Shown here: positions 29,801 to 44,800 of the stretch, in pieces
How the letters are laid out: each line of letters begins with the position of its first letter
How positions within the stretch are numbered: position 1 is the first letter of the stretch
Origin: Numida meleagris
Taxonomy: Eukaryota; Chordata; Aves; Galliformes; Numididae
Direction: 5' to 3'
Length of the DNA: 64,000 nucleotides
NCBI RefSeq assembly: GCF_002078875.1
Contig: NC_034410.1
Span: 44,776,041 to 44,840,040, forward strand
The notes under the pieces: generated by a model
What the model was told of the DNA's origin: nothing
What the model saw: only the letters and a program-made list of their open reading frames with translations
Databases searched by the model: none
Translations under genes and position numbers: made by a program

Positions 29801-32800
29801 AGCTTGAACGCACCATCCAACAACCGTAAATGCTGGAAAAACCCATCATATTGTGCAGCCCCAGCAACAAGCAACGACCGAACTTTCTTGAGCTAAAAAA
29901 TATAAGGCATTTAGTTTAGCACACTACTAATACATATTCTCTTTAAAAATATTAAATTGTTGTAAAAATGCATATATGTATGTCTCCAGTTTCAAAGTTT
30001 TAGGTAGCTCTTGAGACAACCATGTATGAAAATGTTTAAGCGTATGAAAAGTGCAGCTGTGTCCAGAAAAGTCTACTTCCACAAAGAGGAACATTATGCT
30101 AGTCAACAATACAGAACTTAAAGGAAATCATATTTTCAAGTATATGGAAGTAATTTAAAAACAGTTAAAAAAATTATTACATGAATTCTGGAGCTAAAAA
30201 GTCTTACATCTCAGTCTACAAATATACATATAAACAACTGTGTTCACATACCTATTTCTGAATACTTATTAAGATACCATAAACCAGATGAAGAATATAA
30301 ATGCCACGTATACACAGACATTTTAATTCCATAAGTAAAATTTATTATAGCCATACAAGAGGTACTGGTGCTAGCAGTCTACCTGCAGAGTATGTAATTT
30401 TGAAGAACTGAAAAAAAAACCCCCAAAAATACCTAGGAGGGCTTTTGGAAAAGTTTTCACTTAAATATCAACAAAAATATATCCCAGCCCTTTAAAAAAC
30501 ACTTGCTTAAAAGCTTATTCTGAAATGATTTGACACATGGAAACTGGTGGTTTTAAAATGTAAAACTGCATTGTCTTTGAGTGTTGTGAGCATTCTCACT
30601 AAGAAAAGCATTTTAAAATATCCAGTCATCATCCATACGTTAGAAAATACAACCACCCATACTTGAAATCAGATAAAAGGTTTACCGCATTGGTTCGTTG
30701 ATCCCAATCATGTTTGTCATCTGAGAGGATTTCCCTGATTTTGTTCAATGTTTCTTCAAGTTCTCGACTAGAATAGATCTGGAATATTAAAAACACAGAA
30801 AAATTCCCAGTTAACCTGATGAAAGAAGCTGGTTTAAGAAGACTGAAAATTCCATTATAATTCTGAAAATCTTGCCCTTCTTAGACAACTCCAGAGAACA
30901 ATGTAAGTGGTATTAAAAGCCATTTAAAGCAAATATTGAGGATAACACTGAGTAGTGAATACTCACTAACAGAAAAGAAGAATCAACGTTTTCCTCAAGA
31001 TTTTGCCTTTCATAAGAATTTCACCTTTCTTAAGAATTTCATTCCTTTTTTTTTTTTTTTTGCCTTTTTTTCAGATTATAATTAATTATGAGTGGAGATT
31101 TTCAATAATCTTTGCACTTCAATTTCATTCTCATATCCACTGTTACAAATGGTAATCAACCACCTGATTACAAATCTCTTGGAGCAGGGACTCAGAGTGT
31201 GTGACTCTATAAGGACTTAACTGGGCTACTAGTCAACATTAAAATGAAAAATGTCTAAAAATATATATATATATACATTAAAAGCTTCAACAGATTCCGT
31301 ATGTATTGCTATTCTAAGCCTATCTTTTATTAACTTATGCATCAGCAAGTAAATGTAAGGAGCAGCCTCCAAACAAAGTTCTCTATTCTCTACGTAGCAG
31401 AGTAGTCATGTTAATAGACATAATACATTTTTACCAGATTTAAGTATGAGAATATAAGGGGAGACAGATCGGACGGCATACTCTTTTCTGCTTTCACTGA
31501 GTATGCAAAACTTAAGGATTTTTTCCCCCCAGCTTCAGAATAATATGAAGGAGATACGGAGCAAACTACTGAAAACTGATCTGGCCAGAATTTTTTCAGC
31601 AACATATTTTCAGCTAAAGACTTCCAGTTTCTTGGATCCAAAGTTGTTTACATAAACATACTGAACTACATTCAGTTGCCCAGACACAGGCATCTGGTAC
31701 CATATGAGACATCCACACGGGTCTGGCAGATACATTGCAGGACTTCCAGGAGACCCATGCCCTATGAAGTGGAAGCAAGCATTAGAACTTACGTAGAAGC
31801 TCAACAGTAGTACCTGATTCTCACTAATTACCTGCTTAAATCCAAGATATCATTTCTGTATGTTCAAGAGCACAGTGCATAGCGGAGATGAGGACCAATG
31901 GTTAGGAACACCTTGCTTTGCATGGACTTTTACGCTGGTCCCTTGAATACACTGTTCTGTGGGTATAGACACATCCTTCATTTTATTCTAAATAAGATTT
32001 AGGAATGTCTCTCTCTTCTGTATTACAGTTAAGCCAAATCCATATTTTTCATAAAATATTTTTTTTCCTGGGCAATTTCAAACGACCAGCTTTCCAACAC
32101 CCTGAGTACACTGAATTAAATGACTAATGTCTACCTTTCCTCCTATGCTTTGATAACAAAACACAGTAATGAAGGCCTCTGTATTTCATGCTGCAGTACT
32201 TAGGAGGTGGAAAATGTCTGTGCTTTAGAACACCTGCATATTTAAATTTTCCAAAAAGGAGGGTAGAAATTACTTCTGTTTATGAAGAGTTAGGGCACTG
32301 AGGCCAGCTTCATGCAGAGAACACTACATGAATATGCTTTACGCACAGAATTTAACACAGCTGTGTAAGCTTCTGCAATTCTATACGTGTACATGGGACA
32401 CAACTGCAACTATAAAAAAGACTATACTGCTCATGATTACATGACTCTTCCTCGTTAGGAGTCAATAAACATTTGATGCATAACTTATTTTAAAAGAGTG
32501 AATTTAATGAAAACAGTGGGTACAAGCATCGAACACATTCTACTCCACTACTCACAAAAATCACACTTGAGTTTCGTATCATCATTTAATATATGTTTGT
32601 GTACGCTGGTAGTGTACAATAGTTATTACAAACTCATTTGCTTTAACTTTTACTTCCACAGGTACAACACTGTTAAGAATAAATATTACATATATCTCAA
32701 TGGAAAACTAATTTGATGAAATTGCCTATCATCAAAAGGAAATTCTTACTTTCATTTTAAAAGTGGAAGAGAGACGTCACTGGCAAAGCAAAGATGCAGT

Positions 32801-35800
32801 TTCATGTTATGGTGACTCTGATGCCATCAGAATTTGTGATGCAATTCAAGCTCCTCAGGTTCCCTCTTTACCACCACCTACCTTGCTATGTCTTGTTCCT
32901 AATTCAGGGCTTTAACATACAGTAAGATATGTCAGTTTAGCAGTCCATGCCAACTTATCCCAAAAGTAAAACGTGACCACATGGGAAGCATGATCATGTC
33001 CTTTAACAGCAGCTAACTAGGATCTCTTTAGCGTACACATTAAGTCTGAGGTTCTGGTAAAGCTACAAATACCTTTTGTAAGCTGTCTCACTGAGTGGGC
33101 CCTCAAAACAGGCCAATTTTTGTTCTCAGCTGATGAAGAACCTGCGTCCATGAGCTCAATTTAATGCCACAGGATTGTAATTGCTAGGCAATAGACAAGC
33201 ACAGAAGCAAACATGTACAATGGCTTTAAGTCAGACCCACTCACATGCCTAGGCAAAGAATTTAATATTTTGATTACCCAGCAAAAACAGAATTAGATCT
33301 ACACAAAGTCAAATTGCTATTCAAATTGGCTTTTTAATGAGCAATTTAGTAAGTGGCCTAATTTTAATCATAACAAAATTAAAATTTTTCCACTAAAAAT
33401 CCCAAATATATTCTCCATACGTAGTTTCAAAACAACAGAAGTTAATTTTTTAATCTTTTTTCCCTGCCTTTGATTAATTATGCTTTATACTCTTGTGAAA
33501 TTTTGTGTGCAGACAACAATTATACTTTTTTTGTAAGTCTCAATGTCATATGCTTACACAATTAAATTTGTTTCGGAAAAAAAATCTAGCTATTAATGGA
33601 TATTAAGATGCCAACTGAATTTTTTGCTTCCACTTAAACATAAGTGAAAAAAGAGTTGTGAAACTATTCAGTTTGCAATCTAAATACGGAGGCGCAGTCC
33701 TCACAGTCTATCACAGGACAGTAAGTAAAGAACTCATTAGCAAAAAGAGCCATTGCACAGTATCTCAAAGTAACCTATCTTCTTTATGAGCTGCAATTAC
33801 CCATTAGAGGGTAACATGTATGCACAGCAGTAATGGTAAACGCAACACTGAAGACCCAAAAATGCCCAAACACAAATTAAAGAAATAACTAATTAGACAG
33901 AAAGTATTTCCAAATAAGAATTACAAACTAGAGAGGAGTAAACAATACGATATTCCTTAAAGATTAATGATGAGCATAGTCATTTGAATAGGTTACTGGA
34001 AAAGCAGAATCACCACTGAAGGTCTTTAGGAGCAAGTTAAACATACACAGAAAATACCCTGAATTTATTTGATTAATCCAGATGCTCATAAACTTCATTC
34101 AGAATGGATCCGTATTTCCATAATAAATTTCCCTCCCTTATTTTTACTGAAACCTCTACTAAAACCCACACAAGTGTAATGAAAACAGACATGGGAACGG
34201 GCCCAGTAACACAGAAACAATGCCCTCTCTCCATTCTGTCTGACAGATCTTGATTTTAGAATAAACGGGGACATTGCAAATTCTTCAGAGGGTCTATCAG
34301 AAAAACTTCTCACTTCCCCAGTAATGAATGTGGTCTCAGAATGCAGGGTGTTTCTTTTTTGAAAGATAGGAGACTGAGGTTGGACATCAGGAAGTCATTA
34401 TTCTTAAGGATAATAAAAATTTGTTTTTGTTTTTTGGCCAACCAGTAGGTCTTACATTCTCATACATTACAAATTAGGTTATTCTGGAGTCAGTTACACA
34501 TTCTCCTTTGCCTCTCCACTTCAAGTAAAGTGCTATTAGTGAGGACAAGGTGGTCTTTCTCCTCCTCCACCTTCTGCAGTTAAGCAATGACCTATCTTCC
34601 CAAGTCATCCAGCAGAGTCAGAGAGAAAAATCACACGCGCTCATCGATGACATACATGTACTCCACTTTTGTTCATCCAGTGTTATGAAGCAATTTGAGT
34701 GATCGGAGAACTCTGCTAAGGACTGTAAAGATTAAAGTATCAAATTGTAGGCGGCATGTTTTCAGTGTTGTGGAATATTACTCTGGTCAGCATAACAAGG
34801 ACAAACAATATTAGAAGACTGATGGTTTTGCCCTCCAAAGAATTCTCAACAGCTCGGACAGGCAAAGAAGAAACAAAGCTCTTACAGCATAAGACAATGT
34901 TTTGCTGAATGAGACAGGAACCATGGAGATAATGTGTTTCTTCATTAAAGCAGACAGTATTTCTGACTATAAAATGAGATCTAACAATGAACTACATTAT
35001 CATCTTGGGAAATAAAAACAGAAGTATATAACAAGAGAAGGAAGACATACAAAATCTGTCCGGTGTTTTAAAACTTTGGCTGAGTTTTTGGTTGTCTTCC
35101 ACTACTCAGTTGCTCAAAGAAAACACATTCAAAGTAACTCTTTGAAAATACAAGATGTTAGGTGACTCAACTCGTGAAAATACCAAGCATGTGTGAGTCT
35201 CCCGCTTAAGTAACTGTTACAAGATGAAATCTTAACTTTCAAGAACTTAGCATCCAAATGGTTTATTAGTATTCAAATAAGTCACTGTAAGTTTTTTTCT
35301 TTAAAGTATTGCTACAGATGAGTGTGTGGATGTCAGACAAGAATCATTAGAATTCAAACAGTCAGGTCTGAAACTATAATTCTCGCTTTCTAAATTATTT
35401 GCTCATATTATTATTAGTTGCTTCTCCCATGAAACTTCAAATCCTATGTTTCCCTAAGACTATGGAAATCTTTTTACTTATTAAAAATTGAAACAAGCAA
35501 TTATTTTCAGTAGCTCCTTGGAAAAGATTAAGCAAAGTAATAAAGGATTCTAGCTGAAACAATGTCATTATAATTAGTAAAATAGTTTTAAAAGGTGGGT
35601 TTTGCTAATTAACAACTGGAAAAAATAACAAGTTTTCATGGAGGTTGTAAATTAAGTGTTCATAAAGAGGGAAAAGTAATGACTCCTCAGTTGAAAGACT
35701 ATAAAATTATAAGGATAGGCTAAGATGGTGTTGTAAATAGCATATTCCTGAAAACAAAAGTCAGCATACAGAGCACCTTACCTGTACAGTAGGAACATCT

Positions 35801-38800
35801 GTAAATGCCTTAATAAAATCATCTTCATCCACAGCTCCAGCTCCCCCTTCTTTAGAGGAACCTACAAAAACATAAAATACTGTTAAATAGAATCTAATGC
35901 ACATCAAGGTTTTCAAAATGAAAGAATTATCTTTCAACCTATTTTCAAAGAATTAATACAGCTCACAAAAATCCAGAATATTCAACCTGTGTAAAATCGC
36001 AACACTGATTTCACCTTAAAGTTAAAAAAAAAAAACAAAAACCAAACTTTTCATCCTTTGAGAATGAACAATTATGAGCAGTTTCCAATGACAAAGTTAA
36101 TGGTTTAATTTTATCATTTTTATTCGTGTTTAACCAGAAACATGTTTAGTACAACACCCCTCTAGTAGCTGTTTACAAAGGTAATCAGGATTGCATCCTG
36201 ATAATGCAAACGCTCCCAAGCACACAATTTCAAATTACTTAACAGAGCAGGAGTTACGTGTCATTAATCAATTTTCACATGAACACGTGTCAGAATGAAT
36301 CAATCTTCCAAGGCTGTGGTTTCTTTTGGTTTTGTTTTATGATTTCGTTTTCTTTTTCATTTTAAAAATATCGCATAGTAAGCTACATGAGTCGTAATAC
36401 CTCGTGCTCCCCAGAACCCTCCTCAGTAGCCAGAATGTGTGAGGTGCATTTCTTACATTGTCCTGCCCAGCCTACCAAGCACAGCTGAAATGCAGGCATC
36501 AGCCAGAGCAGAAATGTATTTTACCAACTACAGCACAAATAATAACCACCACTAAAAGAAGTTAAGCCTGAGAGGTCAACAAAAATGAAAAACAAGGACT
36601 TTCTGACAACACAAACACTTGGTGGCTACGGTCTTCACAGATGTTTAATGGTTTACAAACCCTGATCTCCTACTTATTGTGCAGGGCCATGCGCTGCTAT
36701 GATTGTACACTTCGAAGCGTGAGTGTCCACTACAACTACTGTTCAGATCACAGACTTAATAGATGTGAACACCCCTGTGCAGAATAACTTCTCTCACACT
36801 CCTTTGAGATTGCTCAGTTCAAGAACACTTCTAAATGACACCTACCAGAATTTGGACACGTTAACATTTCTGTATCATACTGCAAGCAGCAAGTTTTGAC
36901 AGCCTGAGCTCATAAATACTGTAAAGAGGGGCCGTGCATAAAACTCTCCATCACGTGCATCTCCAAAGTCATCTGTCACAACCATCAATGGCAGTCAAAA
37001 GGGAAAATAAAAACTGTAACCAATTACTTCTTCTCCCTCCTAAGAGGAGAGGGAATAAATCCTTTGATAAAGCGAATGAAGACCTGTCTGGCTGAGAAAA
37101 GGAAAAGGGGAAGATCAAGTTTACACCTAGGACACATCTTTCTAAGTGATATTCAGCATGTCTCGGAGAAGCAGTCTGATACACGCAAGCTCTAATTGCA
37201 GCTGTTGGACCATCAGCAAGAACCAGCTCACAGTAAAATAACACAAAATCTGAAAAAGCATGAGCTTGCCTATGAACTCCCATTCCAAGTTTTGTTCAAC
37301 AACTACCTTTTTAAGCGAGCAACCTTGTGAACAGAAAAACTATCAAGACATGCCAGCTAAGCCACAGTGTAGATCTCCTAGCCCCGAGCCAATATTGAAG
37401 CCTCTTGAGGCCAAATGAGAAGCTGAACAGAAATCTTTTTTTGCAGAAATTCTTGATCACCATAAATGATGGAATTTCTGCAAAAGGTGAAAGGTCTTCT
37501 GCCCTGAAGTTTGAGAAAGGCAACTCAAATTTCTGATTTGAGATAAGAGACTGAACTGACAAATATGTACCCAGGTTTGTAAATAAGCAGAACGTTTTGA
37601 GTTCGGCATGCACCACAGGTCTGCTTTTTCCCGCAACTAAATACAATGGCTGTAGAACTTGTTTTCCCTTCTGACACACAAACCTGTACAGCTCCTCTGA
37701 GGGAGGATGCCCTGATCAGATCAGAATTTTGCAGAGAGAAACCTTGAAAAGAAAGAATTTGGCACAGGATCACCACGCTAAACTAGGTGGTACTAACAGC
37801 CATGTTTCCATTCATAACCCTATTTTTCCCTCCCAAAATTATGCTGACATAGGACACATTTTCACAGTACTGAAATAGTCAGACCCAAAATGCAGTACTC
37901 AGGAAAGGTAAATGGGAAAAAAATTTGAACAGCCAGAAGGCTGCCTCGGTTTTGAAGAATAAAACATTGGTTTCATGTTGTCAAAGGACTTGTTTCTTTT
38001 TTTAAAAATATTCAAAATTTGGAAGAACTGTTCTGGCTGTCACATTGCTTTGGTCAAAAAGCTTACTGTGACATTCACAAAACAGTGAACTCTCAGGAAG
38101 CTCATACCGCATGTTTCTTCACAACATGTTAAAATATTGTTTAAGACTACAGTGATCCTGTGACATGAGATACATAAAAAATACCGTAGTTCACAGCTTA
38201 TACAAGTTCTGCATTATTACTCGGTTACATAAATGCCTAAATACCAGTATTATTTTGCTGTTCTAAGTATTTTCCCACCCATCACTCATCTTCTCAATTT
38301 TCTGTCAAATTTACAAATATCAAACATTAAAAAGTGACACAAACAAATTGCAAAATTATGGTAAATTAAGTATTTGAGACATTCATAGTGCTGTTGCAAA
38401 CTATAAAACAGAGGTTGAGAGGGAATGACGAAGTTGCCCTTGCTAAAAAAAAAGAAGAAAAAGAGAAAGAAAAAGAGAAAGGAGGTATGATTACCTTTAG
38501 CCAGCCTCAAAATACCTCTAAAGATCAGAAAATTGAGGGGCTATGAGTAAGATCTCCAGCACCTCAAACTTGTATGTAACACATCCTGAGGAATAAGGGA
38601 ACGTAATTTATCTAATGGATAACAATTTCTGATGTTAGTAAAAAAGGAGGGATGTTCTACTACTACAAATCCATCTGACACAGCTGAGGGACACAGGTTC
38701 AACTGGCTAATTTATACAGCCCATTTTTCTCTTAAATTACTGATCTTCAAAATGTTTTTTGGGCTTTGTCTACATTGCAGGAGGAAGAAAGTATTGTTCA

Positions 38801-41800
38801 TCTTCTCCTTTCCTGATTGCTTGGTAAGTATATTGGTCAACTCAGTCACTATTTCTATAGAGATTAAAAAAAAAAATTTCAGAGAACGTGATCCACTGAT
38901 TTCCAACTCAGGAGAAGGTGATTTACCCTGCTGGCAAGATTTAACAGGCACACAAATGAAGATGCCTCCAAAGAACTTCTCATGCATTTATAAAGCTTCC
39001 CTTTTCCCCACAAAAGCAACACCAGAGCTTTACAAAATTCTTATTTAAGAGATACTCCCCTCAGACCCATAGCTGACAGATCTGGCAGAGTATGCAGAGT
39101 TTGATAAGCTGTGTGCTTGATGTTACTTAACTTCTTAGACCAAGCTATGACTGTACCTTTTTTTTTAGAAGCATACCTTTGACTATTAACGCCATCCACT
39201 GAATAACACACATTATTAACTTACAGCCACATAACACACGATCTTTTGATCAAACATAATTTCAACTGCTGCATTCCTGATGGTAAGGACACTGTAAGTA
39301 ATTCCAAGGGTCTGTAAGCCCACTGCATTTAATATGTGAAAGCACACAGCAGGTAACTAAAATCTAGAGCTTCATCAAACAGCTTTTTCTTAAAGGAGAG
39401 CAATCGAAATCACTTCTGGATTTAGCCCACTAGGCTGAAAAACAGAACAGAAATGAATCTGAAGGAGATGAACAATGCACGTGAGACATTTATACACAAA
39501 TTTCATCCTCTTTTTACTTATCAATTGTAATCTTCACCAGTTCTTATCATTCAAGCAGCCTGGTTAGAAAGGCTCTCAGAGACACCTGCAGGTCTCGGTT
39601 CCACATCAGGAAGCTGGTGAGAATGTATCGAAAATAACAGTCTTGATACGGAAGAAAATTACAGCATATTAAGCACCTCCAACTTTGGTGCTTCCATCTT
39701 GGCTTGGATGCGTGTGGGAATGGAGGCAAAGGAAATGAGCCCCTTCCTTCTTGCACTCTACCAAGAGAGGTGACACCTTCTTAAGTTAAATTCAAGAATT
39801 CCCACCATTCAGTGAGGCCCTATGACACTTTTTTTTTCTTTCTGTAAGAAAGTTTCTTCCCACTCACAAGGTTTTGAGCTTCTCAGTATTGTTAAAAGCT
39901 CAATACCAGAAAAAGTGCTGAATGCAAATAAAGAATATATATATATTTTTTTATTATTATTATTTTTCCAAAAAGCAGTTTTAACTACCAGGTATTAATT
40001 TCTCTGCAAATTTCTTCCTCTTTCTTGTAGACTGTAACACTTGGAATCTTATGATCACACTGCAATGACAAGGGATCACTACCTTGCCCTACCATTTTCA
40101 TTCTCTCTCCACAAGTACCTACAGAGCTCTAAAAGATGGGACAGAAGCAGCATAACAAACAACACAATAAGGAAGAAGAAATACAGCATTAGAGTGGTAG
40201 TGGACTGATATTTTTCTTCTGAAACAAAGAACTGCCTAATCAAAGCACAATTAACTATCTAATAAAGGATAAAAACATTACCCCCACTCCCCCCCCAAAA
40301 AAATCCAAGTGTTCTACTAGGTTTTTTTATAGTATCACATCTTTACTAGACCAATTCCAAGTTTTTTTTCATTTTAGTTCCCTAGGTCTTTTGACTAGGA
40401 CTTCATATATATACTACCCAATTAAAAAACTCAAAAGATACGCATCACAGATACTGTGATGACACATGAGCATGACAGCGAGGCTTGAGCACCTCTAGAG
40501 GAACCCCCCAACAGTTCCGTTACATTTTGTTTGGTGACTAGCAGGGAAATGACTGGCTCATCTCAGAAATGCCTCTATGAGCGCTTCTGAAAAACTTTGA
40601 CAAGAAAAATTAAAATTGAATCAAAAACCTGAATCAGAAGTATCTTCTGATTCTGAGCCAGAGAAGCTGGTTGAGTCCTCAGGCTCCCCTTCTCCTCATC
40701 CTCCAGGACTGGATGAACAAGGAACAATTTGGGATGCTGCTGCAGCAGGGATAAAGGAAGAAAAGGATTCACTAACTTTTTCAGATGAAGAGCAAACCAC
40801 ATGTTTCTCTCACATTTCTTCAGAGGAGAGCAAAGCCAGCATCTCCTCAGCTTTCCACAGAAGGTCTTCCACAGAAACTCTGCAACTGGTTGAAAGTGAC
40901 CAATTGAAGATGATTTGGCAGGGTCATGGTGGAAACTGTGCTGTCATCAATGAAGAAATGTTTAAGCTCCAAGTACTGGGAAGGAAAGGATTTGTGAGAG
41001 CTTTTCCATCTGAAAACATGAAAAGCCTCCCCATGGGGCTACCGCCACTCAAGCACCCTAAGAAAGCCACCACCCAAGCCGGCGCCGCTCCAGCCCTGCC
41101 AGACCCTGCAGCAGCAGCACAGTGGGAAGTAGAAGCAATGGATCTAACAACAATTTGATGGTTTTCTGCAAGAATCAACACTAGATTTGTAGCTTAGGAG
41201 TAACACAAACTCCACAGCAATTTTCATCCTGCTTTTAAATGCTTTTCTCATAATAATTCCCCACAGAACATTGTTCACTGTGCATTGATACAAAGCTTCA
41301 AAAAGCACAATGCTACACAAACTCATTCTATCACTCCAAATTCTCTAACTGCACACAGAACAAGATCTCACTCCTGGAGTAGGATGATTTGGATTTATTT
41401 TTTTCCCCTGAAATAAAGAAAACCCAAACATCAAAAAATTCCCAGGGCTATAACTATACTTTAATAACTTCACCACAAACTGAATCTGAAGATGCTGATC
41501 ACTCCTAATGAAAAATAAATTTAAAAAATCCACCTGTTGCCCTACTGATTTTGTAAAATATTACTGAGTTGTTAATTAGGAACTGACAGCAGCTTCAGCT
41601 CAGCATGGGTAAGTGTACAGGACAAGCTCAAATATTACTCAGCCTTTCATACAATGCGTTAACTGGGAACTCCCACTGGTTCCTCCTACCCATCCCCTCA
41701 CTCTATCACGAGCACAACTGAATACAAAATCAGAACAGGAGAGCCTGGGCTAGGAACACACTGGCCAAGAGGAATGGTTTCAGTGAGAGTTCCCTGGTCT

Positions 41801-44800
41801 GCCTCACTGTGGGGCCATACAAACACTGTGCTAACATAGAAGAAAAAGAAGTTTAACAGTGTTGATACAAAATAACACACAAATAAATAAATAAATATGA
41901 CTGAATAAACAAATGACAGAAAATAGAAGATAATTCCTCTAGATTACAGCAACCAGTTTTTGCTATCACCAATTCATGGAATCCCTTTAAATGATAAAAA
42001 CTCTGCTTGTCTGTGAGGAGAGTTCTTCAGGACAGTACTTGCAGTGTGCTGAGACAGTGCTCAATAACCAAATTTTGTCCCCACAGTCCCTGTGAGTGGA
42101 TAAATAAAGGTCATATTTAACTCTCTCTTTGAATGTATGTTCTGCTGTTTGTTAGTCTCTGAAACAGTGAGATCTCCTGAACCTTCTGTAGCTACTGAGC
42201 AGGGTTTTACAAACGCGTATATTTCTCCTTGGGTCAGCCTTTCTTACTGCTCATGTTTAAAACTACCTTTTGCAGGAAGAAGTTACCTGTGTTTGATGAT
42301 CTGATACCAGTGCACAGTAACATCTTTTCTTACGCAGTTTTCAGACCTCTGCTTCTCAAAAACATGAAACAGATGTCTGGAAGTTGACAATCTCTGAAAA
42401 ATCCCTTCATGTTTTAAATTACTAGGTCATGTAAAGCACTTTGATAGACTCGGTATGCACACCCTGACTGATTAACAGACACAAGGAACACAGATGGTCT
42501 TAGCTCAGTTCTGTCAGTGTTCTGTAAGTTCTTATTGCCATGTTTGGATTTTAATAAAAAAACTTTCATCAGAAGTCAAGCAAAGAGCTACTCTTTAGCC
42601 TCTAGTACCTGGATAAAGAACTAAGTATTTTTCCATCGGCTGATTAAGAGTCACTTCGTATTATAGGTATCTTCAAGTTGCCAGCTAAAAAAGTACTGGA
42701 GAGCAAGAGATACAGCACTTGCTCTAACAAAAAGCACTCTAATCAACGTTAGATGAGGTGCAGTTTTGTAAACGAGGCCCATTTACTTGAAGATAGTTAC
42801 ACCAGTAAATGGCTACCAGCAATATTCTCTATGATAGACATAATTAGAGTAATTGTTAAAAGATTTTGTTAATGTAATAACATGTCCCAAGTTTCACTCA
42901 CAAAACAAACTGCCATTCAGAGCACAACCACTCTGGTTTAACTGTTCACATCACTTACAGGCTTTGTATACAAATTAAGAAACAGGTCACACTGCTAACT
43001 AACTCAGCTCTGCCAGTAAAACTTAGAATACCAAAAATAAAGTCTCAGCGATCTTCCTTTGGATGACGAATCAGTCGGCTAAATTCCAGCTGCCTTGTGT
43101 ATGTTTTTTGAGATAAAAACCAACTGCATCTGGAGAGAAACAAATAACTCCCCATCCTCAAAAACCCTGATACTATGGAACTTGTCTATACATTCAGAGC
43201 TTTTAGGAGCACACGCCCTGCCTACTTGACAGACCTCATCCATAAAACAGAGCACTCCATGAAACGGGATTTGATAATTAACACTGGAAAAATATTGGGA
43301 GATTACCATACTGGGATGCTCAGCATGTCTGTCTGATGGCAGTTACTTCTGCACAGAGGGGAAAAAATGAGGGAGAGAAACAGTAGAAGAAACATATACC
43401 AGTCCCTTAAGTCAGTTAAATTACACTAAAATCATTACAGCCTGAAGTGCCTTTGACAAAGACACCCGACAGACAACCAGGATCAGTAAAACTCTTCAGC
43501 TGTCCCAGTGATCCAACCAGATTTTTCGGTAATCCATTTCAGAAACAAAACACACTTTTTAATCTTCAGATACAATACTAACCCCAAATAAACCGCTTTT
43601 AACAGAAACTTGACTTACAGTATCTTCACACCGTTTTAAATCAGCTTAGAAGACAGCACAGTGACTTTGCGGAATAAAAAAGCCTCCATGAGAAAGCCCA
43701 GCTGAAGGAAACCGACAGATGAATTGGGGCCAATTCAGCCCCAGTGACTGACAACTGTTTGAGCCAACCCGTCCACATCAACTCCTCCAATGCCAAAAGT
43801 CCTTGTCCCTGAGGCAGCCAGAAAGTCATTCGAGCTGTAACAGCTGCACAAACTGAACAAAATGGCAAAACACTTTCAAATGTATTCAAATAAATCTTAT
43901 TCCTTACTTTTTTTTGTTGTTTTTTTCCCCTCCATTAGAAACTTGACAGACAAGGTAAGAGAACTTCCCCAAAGACTCCACCTCTGGTGCACTCACTTCA
44001 TTAAAACATTCCTCCCACAAGCCAAAGCCATTGAGCATGAACAGAAGTTTCCGTGCAATAACGGAGCACGCTGTCCCTCAGGACTGCGATGCTAAGCAGA
44101 ACTCCCCATGCGATTATTCACTCCAAGAAAGAAGAGGAGCAGGAGGGATGAGAAGAAACAAGGAGTGAGCTACACTTACAACAAAGAAGGTGGCAGGAAG
44201 TGCATAACCACTAGAACCTCCCATCTCAGCCGCTGAGGTGTGACACGTGCAAGAGCAAGCACAGAGAGAAGTGCACACGCATTCCCTGTTCCAGGACTCA
44301 TGTACTAGGAGGAAGCAGAAACTAATTCTTACTTCAACTGAAGTTTGAATTGAAGAAACTGAAGATTTAGCATTATTTGCCTAAATTTTGGAGCTGTTCT
44401 TGATCGTGAAGGTTCCAATTGTGTATTGAGCACATGGGCTAAAAAACCATTCTATTCTCTGAGAGACTTAGCAGTATTTGAAGCTTTTTCCCAGTACTGA
44501 ATGCACACTTTCAACAGCTCTAGCCTTGATACCCAATTTTCAATGCAGCACAGTTTCACAAGTATAAAAGATTAATAATATTACTTCTTATTTTCACAGG
44601 CATGCTATGCAGACCAACTAACAAGCATCTGTGAAGCGTGCAGAAAACATGACTGCAGAAGAACGACACCAATCACGTAGTTAGCTCAAGGTTTGGGTGG
44701 CGTAAGTTAGGTAAGGCCATGCACTGCGAGGGGGGAAAAAGCAGTTCCACGAGCAGCAGACGTGTAGATACCTGGCTTCCTCTCAGCTCATCTCACAGTT

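Larger units (their letters stand above)
28403..35781 (-). other. CLASP2: CLASP2 introns between exons 3 and 6
   Basis: Introns 28403-29746, 29893-30685 and 30779-35781. Contains a (TA)n run at 31.26 kb and a possible CR1 remnant at 34.37 kb. No other exon or gene seen. Confidence 0.8.

Noticed and set aside
38632..39048. 138-aa plus-strand open frame
   Set aside because: No similarity, no splice signal, antisense frame in intron equally open; judged chance.
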